A DNA stretch of 64,000 nt from Bosea sp. ANAM02 (GTDB lineage: Bacteria > Pseudomonadota > Alphaproteobacteria > Rhizobiales > Beijerinckiaceae), in assembly GCF_011764485.1 (NCBI RefSeq), contig NZ_AP022848.1, positions 310,001 to 374,000 on the forward strand, read 5' to 3'. The translations under genes were made by a program, and so were the position numbers. Below the pieces are notes generated by a model. That model worked only from the letters and a program-made list of their open reading frames with translations. It was not told where the DNA came from and did no database searches. Positions 46,957 to 55,925 of the stretch are shown piece after piece (position 1 is the first letter of the stretch; each line of letters opens with the position of its first letter).

Positions 46957-47370
46957 ATGACGGGCCTGCTGCGCATCGAGACGGCCCAACGCGATTTCGT
47001 CCCCGATCCGATCACGGATGACGAGGCGGCCGCGATGTTCCGCGCCGCGGTCAACCTGTTCCGGCTCTGGCGGATCACCGACGAGGAAGCGGCGGTGCTG
47101 ATCGATCTGCCGGTCAGGAGCTACCGGCGCTGGAAAGCCGGCGAGATCGGGCGCATCTCGCGCGACGGCAAGGCCCGGCTCTCGAACCTGATGGGCATCC
47201 ACAAGGCGCTGCGCCTGATCTTCACCGAGCCGCAGCGCGGCTATGACTGGATCAAGCGGGCCAATGCCGATTTCGGCGGCAGATCGGCGCTGGCTGTGAT
47301 GCTTGGCGGTGAACTCACCGACCTGATGCGGGTGCGGCGCCTGCTCGATGCAGAGCGGGGCGCCTGGTGA
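46957..47370 (+). CDS. Xre/MbcA/ParS-type antitoxin (DUF2384)
   Basis: Antitoxin of a RES-Xre type II module. The 137-residue product has an N-terminal helix-turn-helix region (LFRLWRITDEEAAVLIDLPVRSYRRWKAGE) and the C-terminal toxin-binding domain with RLSNLMGIHKALRLIF and GRSALAVMLGGELTDLMRVRRLLDAERG. ATG 46957 has GGAGAG 7 bases upstream. A TTTGGCA/TGCCAAA inverted pair and a short direct copy around 46914-46943 could be its operator. The toxin gene overlaps its stop by 4 bases. Confidence 0.9.
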   Translation: MTGLLRIETAQRDFVPDPITDDEAAAMFRAAVNLFRLWRITDEEAAVLIDLPVRSYRRWKAGEIGRISRDGKARLSNLMGIHKALRLIFTEPQRGYDWIKRANADFGGRSALAVMLGGELTDLMRVRRLLDAERGAW

Positions 47371-48473
47371 TCGATCCGGCGAGCCTGCCGGTCACGGAGA
47401 TCGAATGGCGCGGGGCGGTCAGGATCATCCGCAGCATCTTCCCGCCGATCGACCTGTTCGAGGATATCGCCGATCCCGCCGACTGGCCGCTGCTGATCGC
47501 GGCCGAGCAGAAGACCAATCCACGCCTGATGGAGACGATCGGCAATCTCGATCTCGTGCCGGCGGAGCGGCGCGTCTCCGGGTCGGGTGCGAGCTGGCTG
47601 ATGGCGCCCTTCACCCATGTCAGCCCGGACCGGCCGAGCCGCTTCAGCGATGGCAGCTTCGGCGTGCTCTATGTCGGCGACCGCTTCGAGGTGGCGCTGC
47701 TGGAGACGATCCATCACCATGCCCGTTTCATGCTGGCGACGGCCCAGCCGCCGGGCTGGACCTCGCAATTCCGCGAAATCGTGCTGGAGGTCGATGCGGC
47801 GCTTCATGACATCCGGCCGCTCGGGGCCGAAGCTGTGCCGGTGCTCGACCCCTTGGACTATGCCGCGAGCCAGGCGCTTGGCATCGGCTTGCGGGCGATA
47901 GGGTCGGCCGGCATCGCCTATCCCAGCGTGCGCTGCCCCGGCGGCGAATGTGCCGGTCTGTTCTATCCCGATGGTGCGAGCCATCCCGTGCAGGGGCGGC
48001 ATCTCGACTATCACTGGAACGGCGAGCGCGTGGACCTCTACCGGGACCGCAGCGCCGGCGAGGTTTTTCCGGATCGTTTGACAAGGCAACCGCGCGTCAT
48101 TCTCGGGCGGAGCGAAGCGCAGACCCGAGAATCTCTTGCAGGAGATGCTCGGGTCAAGCCCGAGCATGACGGCGATGGCCGATGCTATTTCGGTGCCAGC
48201 CGGATCGCGCCGTCCAGGCGGATCGCGGTACCGTTCAGCATGTCGTTCTCGATGATGCCGCGGGCGAGCGCGGCATATTCCGCCGGGCGGCCGAGGCGCG
48301 AGGGATGTGGCACCGAGACCGCGAGCGAGGCCTTGGCGTCGTCGGGGAGGCCGGCGAACATCGGCGTCTCGAACAGGCCGGGCATGATCGTGACGATGCG
48401 GATGCCGACGCCGGCGAGATCGCGCGCGATCGGCAGGGTCATGCCGACGACGCCGGCCTTGGAGGCGGCATAG
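47367..48473 (+). CDS. RES-domain toxin with abnormal C-terminal read-through
   Basis: RES toxins destroy NAD+ by phosphorolysis or use it for ADP-ribosylation. The RES core fills residues 1 to about 237: conserved Arg in RGAVRIIRS, SRFSDGSFGVLYVGDR (91-106), Glu113 in ALLETIHHH, and IAYPSVRCPGGECAGLFYPDG. No stop follows. The frame continues through a palindromic element (residues 243-268, VILGRSEAQTRESLAGDA...) and then antisense into the SDR gene for 289 bases, giving 368 residues. The last 130 are probably not native. The GTG start overlaps the antitoxin stop. Confidence 0.8.
   Translation: MIDPASLPVTEIEWRGAVRIIRSIFPPIDLFEDIADPADWPLLIAAEQKTNPRLMETIGNLDLVPAERRVSGSGASWLMAPFTHVSPDRPSRFSDGSFGVLYVGDRFEVALLETIHHHARFMLATAQPPGWTSQFREIVLEVDAALHDIRPLGAEAVPVLDPLDYAASQALGIGLRAIGSAGIAYPSVRCPGGECAGLFYPDGASHPVQGRHLDYHWNGERVDLYRDRSAGEVFPDRLTRQPRVILGRSEAQTRESLAGDARVKPEHDGDGRCYFGASRIAPSRRIAVPFSMSFSMMPRASAAYSAGRPRREGCGTETASEALASSGRPANIGVSNRPGMIVTMRMPTPARSRAIGRVMPTTPALEAA
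48096..48170. repeat. Composite palindromic element within the RES toxin reading frame
   Basis: Bounded by GTCAT and ATGAC. Contains ATTCTCGGG...CCCGAGAAT and ATGCTCGGG-tcaag-CCCGAGCAT. It has no stop codon in the toxin frame and encodes a tail seen as the peptide ARVKPEHDGD. Confidence 0.9.
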
Positions 48474-48970
48474 GCGGCCTGGCCGATCTGGCCGTCCTCG
48501 GCGGCGACCGAGGCGGTGCAGATAATGACGCCGCGGCCGCCATCCTCGGTGACGGGGGCGAGCCCGGCAAGGGCGACCGCCGATTTGGCGATGATGCGGA
48601 AGGTGCCGTTCAGGTTGATCGCGACCGCCTTCTCGAAGGTGGCGAGGTCATGCGCGACGAGCTCGCCGGTGTCGCGCTTCTTCGAGACGACCCGGCGGCC
48701 GGGCGCGATGCCGGCGCAGTTGACGATGATGCGGGCGACACCGTGGGCGGCCCGCGCCTTGGCTAGCGCCTCATCGACCGAAGCCTCGTTGGTGACGTCG
48801 CAGAGGGCGAAGACGCCGCCGATTTCCCTGGCGATCGCTTCGCCGCGCTGGGCATTGAGATCGAGCAGCGCGACTTTGACGCCCTGGCCCGCCAGCATGC
48901 GCGCGGTGGCCTCGCCGAGGCCGGAGGCGCCGCCGGTGACGATGGCGGCAAGGGAGGAATCGAGTTTCAT
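48185..48970 (-). CDS. SDR-family 3-hydroxyacyl-CoA dehydrogenase (HSD10-like)
   Basis: A 261-residue NAD-dependent short-chain dehydrogenase. It has VTGGASGLGEATARMLAGQG (NAD loop), LCDVTNEASV (NAD-type Asp), NCAGIAPGRRVVSKK, CTASVAAEDGQIGQAAYAASKAG with catalytic Ser, Tyr and Lys, and PGLFETPMFAGLPDDAK. The insert and C-terminus resemble type-II 3-hydroxyacyl-CoA dehydrogenases. The gene is convergent with and, because of the toxin read-through, overlapped by the RES frame. Confidence 0.9.
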   Translation of the reverse strand: MKLDSSLAAIVTGGASGLGEATARMLAGQGVKVALLDLNAQRGEAIAREIGGVFALCDVTNEASVDEALAKARAAHGVARIIVNCAGIAPGRRVVSKKRDTGELVAHDLATFEKAVAINLNGTFRIIAKSAVALAGLAPVTEDGGRGVIICTASVAAEDGQIGQAAYAASKAGVVGMTLPIARDLAGVGIRIVTIMPGLFETPMFAGLPDDAKASLAVSVPHPSRLGRPAEYAALARGIIENDMLNGTAIRLDGAIRLAPK

Positions 48971-49149
48971 GGCGCGTTTCCCGTCAATCCTGTTCTGACA
49001 GCCGGTTTAGAGGGCGTTTCGCATGGCTCCAAGCGGGTTTTGCTGAGGACCTCTTGTGCAGGATTGCGCCGGGGCCATCTTTCGACATGGCACTTCGATG
49101 GGAAGCGCGCGATCATGGGCGTCATCGAACGCCAAGGAGCAAGACAGGG

Positions 49150-49524
49150 ATGAGCGAGGGGTTCAGCGCAAGCTTCAGCCGCGAGGAGATGGAGGCGATC
49201 CGCAAGAGCCTGCGCGACGAAGCGAAGTTCGGCGCAGATTTCATGGCCCGGCTCAAGCGCGTCGCGAAGCGTATTCCGTTTGCGGAAGACCTGCTGGCCG
49301 CGTGGTTCTGCGCGCGCGATCCGGCGACGCCGAGGCGCGTGCGGATGACGCTGCTCGCCGCGCTCGGCTATTTCGTGCTGCCGATCGATGCACTGCCGGA
49401 TATCATGCCGCTGCTCGGCTTCACCGACGATGCGGCGGTGATCGCCGCGGCCATCGCGGCCGTCGCGGGCTCGATCACGGTTGAGCATCGCGAGAGGGCG
49501 AAGAAGGCGCTGGCAGAGCTTTGA
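49150..49524 (+). CDS. DUF1232 (YkvA-family) membrane protein
   Basis: A 124-residue protein. The DUF1232 signature is RMTLLAALGYFVLPIDALPDIMPLLGFTDDAAVIAAAI, with one or two hydrophobic segments, preceded by a helical, charged N-terminus (FSREEMEAIRKSLRDEAKFGADFM). The function is unknown. ATG 49150 has ACAGGG upstream. The 179-base gap before it, toward the divergent SDR gene, shows nothing else. Confidence 0.88.
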   Translation: MSEGFSASFSREEMEAIRKSLRDEAKFGADFMARLKRVAKRIPFAEDLLAAWFCARDPATPRRVRMTLLAALGYFVLPIDALPDIMPLLGFTDDAAVIAAAIAAVAGSITVEHRERAKKALAEL

Positions 49525-49532
49525 TCCAGCGC

Positions 49533-49624
49533 GTCATGCTCGGGTCAAGCCCGAGCATCTCGGAAACCAGCACCTTGTCGTCCTGAGATTCTCGGGTCGA
49601 AGCTTTGCTTCGCCCGAGAATGAC
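49533..49624. repeat. Composite palindromic intergenic element (CTCGGG type)
   Basis: Bounded by GTCAT and ATGAC. Hairpins are ATGCTCGGG/CCCGAGCAT and ATTCTCGGG/CCCGAGAAT, in the same order as the element at 16578. Lies between convergent genes. Confidence 0.9.
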
Positions 49625-49635
49625 GTGGTGCCGAT

Positions 49636-50610
49636 CTACAGGGTCAGCACGATCTTACCCTTGGCCTTGCGGTTGGCGATCAGCGCATAGGCTTCGGTCC
49701 AGCGCTCCAGCGGGATCGTGGCATGGACATGGGCGCGGATGTGGCCGCCCGCCGCCCAGTCCAGCAGGCGTTCCATGTTGCGGCGATGGCCGGCCGGATC
49801 GCGCCGCACGAAATCGCCCCAGAACACGCCACGCAAATCGCAACCCTTCAGCAGCAAGAGGTTGAGCGGGATCTTCGGGATTTCGCCGCCGGCGAAGCCG
49901 ACCACGAGATAGCGCCCCTCCCAGGCCATCGAGCGCAAAGCAGGTTCTGCGAGCTCGCCGCCGACGGTGTCGTAGAGCACGTCGACGCCGCGGCCTTCGG
50001 TGAGTTTCTTCAGTTCGGCGCGGATATCGTTGCGGGCATAGTCGATCTCCTCCTGCGCGCCGTGCTCGCTGGCGAGCGCGAGCTTGTCGGGCGAGGAGGC
50101 GCAGGCGATGACATGGGCGCCGAGCAGGGCGCCGATCTCGACGGCCGCAAGTCCTGCGCCGCCGGAAGCGCCAAGGACCGCGAGCGTCTCGCCAGCCTTG
50201 AGGCCTGCACGCTGGATCAGCCCGTGCATCGCGGTGCCATAGGTGACGAAAAGACCGGCGGCCTGCGCATCGTCGAGCCGCTCAGGAATGCGGATGAGCT
50301 GGTCGGCGGAAACCGCGACCTTCTCGCGCGCCGCGCCATAGCCCAGCCAGGCCGCGACGCGCTCGCCGATCTGCCAGCCCGACACGCCCTCGCCGATGGC
50401 GGCGATGGTGCCGGCGCATTCGGCCGAGGGCGAGAAGGGGAAGGCGGGTCTGGTCTGGTAGCGGCCCTGGATGATCAGCGTGTCGAAGAAATTGAGGGCG
50501 GCGGCCCTCACCGCGACGACGACCTCGCCGGGTCCCGGCTGCGGATCGGGCAGGTCGCGGATCGTCAGGTCCTCGGCCGAGCCGGAATGGTCGCAAAGCA
50601 GGGCCTTCAT
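49636..50610 (-). CDS. Zinc-independent quinone oxidoreductase-like MDR protein
   Basis: A 324-residue NADPH-binding medium-chain reductase. It has the GroES-like N-domain with AALNFFDTLIIQGRYQTRPAFPFSPSAECAG, the Rossmann motif LAVLGASGGAGLAAVEIG, and GVDVLYDTVGGELAEPALRSMAWEGRYLVVGFAGG. No zinc-site cysteines are present. The product likely reduces quinones or enones; the substrate is unknown. ATG 50610 begins MKALLCDHSG, matching the family. Confidence 0.9.
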   Translation of the reverse strand: MKALLCDHSGSAEDLTIRDLPDPQPGPGEVVVAVRAAALNFFDTLIIQGRYQTRPAFPFSPSAECAGTIAAIGEGVSGWQIGERVAAWLGYGAAREKVAVSADQLIRIPERLDDAQAAGLFVTYGTAMHGLIQRAGLKAGETLAVLGASGGAGLAAVEIGALLGAHVIACASSPDKLALASEHGAQEEIDYARNDIRAELKKLTEGRGVDVLYDTVGGELAEPALRSMAWEGRYLVVGFAGGEIPKIPLNLLLLKGCDLRGVFWGDFVRRDPAGHRRNMERLLDWAAGGHIRAHVHATIPLERWTEAYALIANRKAKGKIVLTL

Positions 50611-50795
50611 CGTCGATTTGCCTTCGTCATGTTCGCTTCCGAACTGTGGCATGGCCGGCGGTGGCACGGAACCGCCCTGCCGCCATTCGCATTTTCGCCA
50701 GGATCGTGACACTCTATGCCGCCGTCCCGCGTGAGCGCGCCTGATCAGCAGGTGGTAAACGCGGTATTAAGATTTTTAGTGACTGATGGCGGTCC

Positions 50796-51395
50796 ATGAT
50801 CAGCTCGTTCCTCCGCATCCGCGACGCCGCTCCTTCCCCTCTTGCTCTCGCGCCCGGCTTCGTCGCCGCCATCCTCGGCGTGGCCACGCTGCCGGCCGAG
50901 GCCGCGCCCGCCAAGCCTAAGCCAGCCGCGACCGCTGCCGCGAGCTCCGGACAGGGCCAGGCCATGCTGCTGGAGAGCGCCGGCAAATGGCAGGCCTTCT
51001 CGTCGCAGCAGGGCCGCTCCAAGGTCTGCTACGCCCTGTCCAAGGCGGAGACGCGCATGCCGGCCAACCTGAAGGACGTCGACGGGCTGCTCTTCGTCTC
51101 CAGCCGTCCCGGTGAAGGCGTGCGCAACGAGATCAGCTTCGTGATGAATTTCGATCTCAAGGAAGGGGTCGAGCATCAGGCGATCATCGGCAGCGAGCGT
51201 TTCGCGCTAGTCGCGAAGGGCAAGAACATGTGGCTGAAGAATCCAGCCGAGGAACCGCGCATGCTCGATTCGCTGCGCCGCGGCTCCAGCCTTGAGGTCA
51301 AGGGCACCTCGAAGCGCGGCAACCCGACCAGCGACAAATATTCGCTCGCCGGCATCAGCCAGATCGTGAAGCGGGCCGAGGACGCCTGCAAGTAG
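50796..51395 (+). CDS. Invasion-associated locus B (IalB)-like exported protein
   Basis: A 199-residue protein with a signal-like N-terminus (LALAPGFVAAILGVATLPAEAAPA), an Ala/Lys/Pro linker, and a domain beginning KWQAFSSQQGRSKVCYALSKAE. It contains ISFVMNFDLKEGVEHQAIIGSERFALVAKGKNMWLK, a pattern of the IalB/DUF1176-like family found throughout Hyphomicrobiales. Two cysteines (VCYALS and the last residues DACK) could form a disulfide. The role outside Bartonella is unclear. Confidence 0.65.
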   Translation: MISSFLRIRDAAPSPLALAPGFVAAILGVATLPAEAAPAKPKPAATAAASSGQGQAMLLESAGKWQAFSSQQGRSKVCYALSKAETRMPANLKDVDGLLFVSSRPGEGVRNEISFVMNFDLKEGVEHQAIIGSERFALVAKGKNMWLKNPAEEPRMLDSLRRGSSLEVKGTSKRGNPTSDKYSLAGISQIVKRAEDACK

Positions 51396-51415
51396 GGCGG
51401 AACGACCCTCACCGC

Positions 51416-51506
51416 GTCATGGTCGGGCTTGTCCCGACCATCCACGTCTCCGCTTGTCGAAGGCCGTGTTCAAGACGTGGATGCTCGCCACAAGGGCGAG
51501 CATGAC
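51416..51506. repeat. Composite palindromic intergenic element (GTCGGG/CTCGCC type)
   Basis: Bounded by GTCAT and ATGAC. Hairpins are ATGGTCGGG/CCCGACCAT then ATGCTCGCC/GGCGAGCAT, the reverse order of the elements at 28892 and 35010, i.e. the element lies in the opposite orientation. Lies between two plus-strand genes. Confidence 0.9.
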
Positions 51507-51621
51507 GGCGAGGTCATGCGGGCCTTCGCCAGCCTTGGCTTCGCCGATTTCGTAAATGGGCTTTTCGTGCTATGAGGCGCGCAAATCCGGGCCGATAGCG
51601 GCCTGCCCAAGCTGAGCTCCG

Positions 51622-52848
51622 ATGACCGCATCCGTTCCCGCTACCGCCGCTCCGGCGGCCGAACCCGTTTTGCGACGCCCCTCGCTGGTCGGGCGCACCC
51701 GCGCCGGCCTCACCGAGGCGCTGGCCGAGATCGGCGTGCCCGAAAAGGAACGGCGCATGCGCGTCGGCCAGCTCTGGAACTGGATCTATCATTACGGCGT
51801 GCGCGAATTCGACGCGATGACGACGATCGGCAAGGGGCTGCGCGGGCAGCTCGCCGCGCATTTCTCGCTCGACCTGCCGACCGTCACGGCCGAGCAGGTC
51901 TCGACCGACGGCACCCGCAAATGGCTGATGCGCATGCCCTCGACCGGCCCGCATGATCGCGGCGCCGAGATCGAATGCGTCTATATCCCCGAGGTCGATC
52001 GCGGCACGCTCTGCGTCTCCAGCCAGGTCGGCTGCACGCTGACCTGCACCTTCTGCCATACCGGCACGCAGCGCCTGGTGCGCAATCTCAAGACCGAGGA
52101 GATCGTCGCCCAGCTCATGGTCGCGCGCGACCGGCTCGGCGATTTCCCGAACCGCAAGGCGCCGGACGGCGCCTTCGTGCCGAATGACGGCGGGCGCTTC
52201 GTCTCGAACATCGTCTTCATGGGCATGGGCGAGCCGCTCTACAATTTCGACGGCGTGCGCGACGCGATCGGCGTGATCACCGACGATCAGGGCCTGTCGC
52301 TCGGGCGCCGGCGCATTACGGTCTCGACCTCGGGCGTGGTGCCGCAGATCGGCCCGCTCGGCGACGAGATGGGCACGATGCTGGCGATCTCGCTGCATGC
52401 GGTGCGCGACGACCTGCGCAACGAGCTGGTGCCGCTCAACAAGAAATATCCGATCAAGGACCTGCTCGAGGCCTGCCGGAACTATCCCGGCCTGTCGAAT
52501 GCGAAACGGATCACGTTTGAGTATGTCATGCTCAAGGGCGTGAACGATTCCGATGCCGAGGCGCGCGAGCTGGTGCGCCTGCTCAAGGGCATCCCGGCCA
52601 AGATCAACCTGATCCCGTTCAATCCCTGGCCCGGCACCAAATACGAGTGCTCGGACTGGGGCCGGATCGAGCGCTTCTCCGAGATCGTCTTCCGCGCCGG
52701 CTATGCCTCGCCGGTGCGCACGCCGCGCGGGCGCGACATCCTCGCCGCCTGCGGCCAGCTCAAGAGCGAGACGGAAAAGCTTTCGGCTCGCGCCCGCCTG
52801 ATGCTGGACGAGGCTCAGGCTGCGGCTCCCGCGGTTGCGGCGGAATAA
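51622..52848 (+). CDS. rlmN: Dual-specificity RNA methyltransferase RlmN
   Basis: Radical-SAM enzyme that methylates C2 of A2503 in 23S rRNA and A37 in some tRNAs. The 408-residue product has [20 protein letters not shown], the 4Fe-4S motif CTLTCTFC (Cys138, 142, 145), [48 protein letters not shown], and the second catalytic Cys in [11 protein letters not shown] (about 376). It is followed 3 bases later by a small membrane protein gene. Confidence 0.96.
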   Translation: MTASVPATAAPAAEPVLRRPSLVGRTRAGLTEALAEIGVPEKERRMRVGQLWNWIYHYGVREFDAMTTIGKGLRGQLAAHFSLDLPTVTAEQVSTDGTRKWLMRMPSTGPHDRGAEIECVYIPEVDRGTLCVSSQVGCTLTCTFCHTGTQRLVRNLKTEEIVAQLMVARDRLGDFPNRKAPDGAFVPNDGGRFVSNIVFMGMGEPLYNFDGVRDAIGVITDDQGLSLGRRRITVSTSGVVPQIGPLGDEMGTMLAISLHAVRDDLRNELVPLNKKYPIKDLLEACRNYPGLSNAKRITFEYVMLKGVNDSDAEARELVRLLKGIPAKINLIPFNPWPGTKYECSDWGRIERFSEIVFRAGYASPVRTPRGRDILAACGQLKSETEKLSARARLMLDEAQAAAPAVAAE

Positions 52849-52851
52849 GCC

Positions 52852-53331
52852 TTGCTGCGCTGGATTCTGCTGATCCCGTTCGCCTGCCTCGTCGCGATGG
52901 GTGCGGGCGTGTTCTTTCTGGGTATGGCGAGCTTCGCTTCGCCCGCCGTGGCCATGCTGATCGGCGGTGGCATCGAGCGCCTCATCGATATCCTGTTCGG
53001 GCTCGCCGAGAGCGGTGCCGATCCGGCACCGGCCGCGCAGGCGGCCTTCGCCCTGATCGGCAGGCTCGGCATGGCGATCATCGTGGCGCCGGTGGTGCTG
53101 GTCGCGGTCGGCTCCGAACTCTTCCGCCTGCGCAGCGGCCTGCTTCAGAGCGGTTTCACCGGTCTGTTGGCCGCGCTGCTGCCGCTTGCGATGCTGCGGC
53201 TGTCGCGCGCGCCGAGCCCGGCCGAGCTCCAGATCATCTCCGGCCTCTTCCTGGTCGGCGCGGCGACGGGCTTCGTCTACTGGCTGATCGCCGGGCGCCG
53301 CGCCGGCGGCGAGCGCCCGGCGCAGCCTTGA
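52852..53331 (+). CDS. Small hypothetical membrane protein
   Basis: I do not recognise a family. The 159-residue product has four hydrophobic segments: 3-27 (ILLIPFACLVAMGAGVFFLG), 30-50, 66-88 and 100-117, plus another near 130-148. It ends in an Arg/Gly-rich tail. It starts with TTG, 3 bases after rlmN, with GGAA in the spacer, so it is probably translated with rlmN. Four-helix proteins next to rlmN are seen in related genomes, but no role is known to me. Confidence 0.75.
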   Translation: MLRWILLIPFACLVAMGAGVFFLGMASFASPAVAMLIGGGIERLIDILFGLAESGADPAPAAQAAFALIGRLGMAIIVAPVVLVAVGSELFRLRSGLLQSGFTGLLAALLPLAMLRLSRAPSPAELQIISGLFLVGAATGFVYWLIAGRRAGGERPAQP

Positions 53332-53340
53332 CCTTCACGC

Positions 53341-53442
53341 GTCATTCTCGGGCGAAGCGAAGCGCCGACCCGAGAATCTCAGGTAGGAAAAGACGTGGAA
53401 CCTCCTTCGAGATGAGATGCTCGGGCCAAGCCCGAGCATGAC
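53341..53442. repeat. Composite palindromic intergenic element (CTCGGG type)
   Basis: Bounded by GTCAT and ATGAC. Hairpins are ATTCTCGGG/CCCGAGAAT then ATGCTCGGG/CCCGAGCAT, with about 40 bases between them. Lies between convergent genes. Confidence 0.9.
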
Positions 53443-53457
53443 GGCGTTTCATGCCGC

Positions 53458-55194
53458 TCAATCCCCGATCGCCACACCCTCTCTCCGGCCGTCTGCGCCG
53501 CCCAGATAGCCTTCCGGCGTCTTGACGATGGCCTGCGTGCCCGAGGTCATTTCCAGCAGGCGGACCTCGTGGCCCTTCGCTTCCAGCGCGGCCTTCCAGG
53601 CTTCGGCCTCGGTGCCCTTCTCCAGCTCGGTCGGGCCGTTGCGGCTGCCGAAATTGCCGAAATCAACCGCCTGTTGCGGGTCCATCTTCCAGTCGAGCAG
53701 CGCGACCAGCGTCTTGGCGACATAACCGATGATCTGGCTGCCGCCGGGCGAGCCGACCACGCCATAAAGCCGGCCGAAGGCATCGAAGACGAGCGTCGGG
53801 GTCATGGAGGAGCGTGGGCGCTTGCCGGGCTCGACGCGGTTGGCGACAGGCTTGCCGTCCTCCTCCGGCGCGAAGTTGAAATCGGTCAGCTCGTTGTTGA
53901 GCAGGAAGCCGCCCTTCGTCATCAGGCGCGAGCCGAAGCCATCCTCGATCGTCGTGGTCATGGCGATGGCGTTGCCGTCCGCATCGACAACGGAGATATG
54001 GCTGGTGCCGTTCTCGATACCGTCGGAGGGGGCGAGGAGCTGTGCGCGCCGATGCGGCGGGTTGCCCGGCTTGGCGCGGCCCATCGAGCGCTCTGGGCTG
54101 ACGAGGCCGGCCCGCGAGCGAATATAGCCGCGGTCGATCAGGCCGCGCACGGGCACGCTGATGAAGGCGGGATCGGCGAGATAGAGCGCGCGATCGGCAA
54201 AGGCGAGCCGGCCGGCCTCGGTGAACCAGTGCGCGGCCTCGGCGCCCGGCCCCATGCGGCGCAGGTCCTGAGCTTCGAGGATGCCGAGCATCTGCTGGAG
54301 TGCGACGGCGCCCGAACTCGGCGGGCCCATGCCGCAAAGGCGCCAGATGCGATAAGCGCCGCAGACCGCCTCGCGCTCCTCGACCTTGTAGGCGGCGAGA
54401 TCGGCTAGGGTGATGTCGCCGGGATTGGTCGGGTGACCGGTAACCGTCGTGACGATGTCCTCGGCTATCGCGCCCTTGTAGAAGGCTTCCGAGCCCTGCG
54501 CTGCCACAGCCCGCAGCGTTGCTGCGAAGGCTGGGTTCTTCAGGACGGTACCAACGGCCTTGGGCTTGCCGTCCGGCTCGTAGAAATAGGCGGCGGCCAG
54601 CGCGCTCTTCGGCAGGTCCTTCTCTCCGGCGAGCAGGCCGTTCAGGCGCGGCGAGATCGCGAAGCCCTCCTCCGCCAGCTTCAGCGCCGGTGCGACGACA
54701 TCCGCCCAGGGCAGCTTGCCCCAGCGGCGATGCGCCTCCTCCAGCAGCTTCAGCGTGCCGGGCACGCCGACCGAGCGGCCGCCGATCACGGCCTCGCGGA
54801 AGGGCATCGGCTTGCCGTCCTTCATGAAGCGGTCGGGCCTGGCGGCGGCCGGTGCGACCTCGCGGCCGTCGAGCGTCGTCACCTTGCGGCCGGCCTCGTC
54901 CCAATGGACGAAGAAGGCGCCGCCGCCGATGCCGGAGCTTTGGGGTTCGACCAGATTGAGCACGAGCTGGATGGCGATGGCGGCGTCGGTGGCGCTGCCG
55001 CCGGCGCGCAGGATGTCGCGCCCGGCCGTCGCGGCCAGCGGATTGGCGGCGGCGACCATGAAGCGCTGCGCCGTTCCGAGCGTCTTGGCGGCCCGCCCGG
55101 TCGCGGCCTCCGGGGCGGGGGCTTGCGGCTGGGCGATGGCAACCTGGGTGGCCAACAGGGCGGATGACAGGGACAGGAAGAGAGACAGGCGCAT
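53458..55194 (-). CDS. ggt: Gamma-glutamyltranspeptidase
   Basis: Periplasmic enzyme that hydrolyses glutathione and transfers the gamma-glutamyl group; it self-cleaves into two subunits. The 578-residue product has a signal peptide (SLFLSLSSALLATQVAIA), AANPLAATAGRDILRAGGSATDAAIA, the autoprocessing site ENGTSHISVVDADGNAIAMT with nucleophile Thr397, and the GSPGGSQIIGYVAKT oxyanion region. ATG 55194 begins a clean signal peptide; the longer frame to 55371 does not. Confidence 0.94.
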   Translation of the reverse strand: MRLSLFLSLSSALLATQVAIAQPQAPAPEAATGRAAKTLGTAQRFMVAAANPLAATAGRDILRAGGSATDAAIAIQLVLNLVEPQSSGIGGGAFFVHWDEAGRKVTTLDGREVAPAAARPDRFMKDGKPMPFREAVIGGRSVGVPGTLKLLEEAHRRWGKLPWADVVAPALKLAEEGFAISPRLNGLLAGEKDLPKSALAAAYFYEPDGKPKAVGTVLKNPAFAATLRAVAAQGSEAFYKGAIAEDIVTTVTGHPTNPGDITLADLAAYKVEEREAVCGAYRIWRLCGMGPPSSGAVALQQMLGILEAQDLRRMGPGAEAAHWFTEAGRLAFADRALYLADPAFISVPVRGLIDRGYIRSRAGLVSPERSMGRAKPGNPPHRRAQLLAPSDGIENGTSHISVVDADGNAIAMTTTIEDGFGSRLMTKGGFLLNNELTDFNFAPEEDGKPVANRVEPGKRPRSSMTPTLVFDAFGRLYGVVGSPGGSQIIGYVAKTLVALLDWKMDPQQAVDFGNFGSRNGPTELEKGTEAEAWKAALEAKGHEVRLLEMTSGTQAIVKTPEGYLGGADGRREGVAIGD

Positions 55195-55318
55195 GGGCGA
55201 AGCTCCGGTGAGGAGCGCAGGATAGGCTATTCGTCGCGGCCTGACAGCTTGGATGGATGGGCGCTGGCGGCTAAAGTCCGAATCGCTTGTTCTGACGTTG
55301 CCAAAAGGGGTTTTCGGC

Positions 55319-55921
55319 ATGTCGTTTTCGACCCAACTTCGCCGGCCGCTGACCTGGCTCGTCCTCGGCATGCTCGGAATCGCGCTCGCCGGCTGCGGCT
55401 ACAACAACGTGCCGACGCTGGAGGAAAAGGCGAAGGCTGCCTGGTCCGAGGTGCAGAACCAGTATCAGCGCCGCGCCGACCTGATTCCGAATCTGGTCGA
55501 GACGGTGAAGGGCTATGCCGCGCAGGAGCGCGAAGTGCTGACGGCCGTGGTCGAAGCCCGTGCCAAGGCGAGCCAGGTCAAGGTCGATGCCTCGACGATC
55601 AACGATCCCGCGAAGTTCAAGGAATACCAGGACGCGCAGAACCAGCTTACCGGCGCGCTCGGGCGGCTGCTCGTCACGGTCGAGCGTTATCCCGAACTCA
55701 AGTCCAACCAGAACTTCCTCGCCCTGCAGTCGCAGCTCGAAGGCACCGAGAACCGCGTCGCGGTGGCCCGGCGCGACTACATCCAGGCCGTGCAGGCCTT
55801 CAACACCGAGATCCGCACCTTCCCGGGCGTGATCTGGGCGAAGCTGTTCTGGGGCGCCAAGCCGATGGAGACCTTCACGGCGACCGCTGGCGCCGAGCGG
55901 CCGCCGGCGGTGAAGTTCTGA
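55319..55921 (+). CDS. lemA: LemA-family lipoprotein
   Basis: A 200-residue membrane-anchored helical protein. Its lipobox LAGCG has the acylated Cys at residue 26, followed by YNNVPTLEEKAKAAWSEVQNQYQRRADLIPNLVETVKGYA and SNQNFLALQSQLEGTENRVAVARRDYIQAV, the LemA signature. It heads a lemA-TPM-TPM operon. LemA proteins often accompany TPM-domain proteins, but their function is poorly known. Confidence 0.94.
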   Translation: MSFSTQLRRPLTWLVLGMLGIALAGCGYNNVPTLEEKAKAAWSEVQNQYQRRADLIPNLVETVKGYAAQEREVLTAVVEARAKASQVKVDASTINDPAKFKEYQDAQNQLTGALGRLLVTVERYPELKSNQNFLALQSQLEGTENRVAVARRDYIQAVQAFNTEIRTFPGVIWAKLFWGAKPMETFTATAGAERPPAVKF

Positions 55922-55925
55922 GGTT

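Noticed and set aside
52647..53441. A 264-codon plus-strand frame overlapping rlmN and the following gene
   Set aside because: Out of frame with two supported genes, rich in Arg and Gly, and its end is encoded by a palindromic element.
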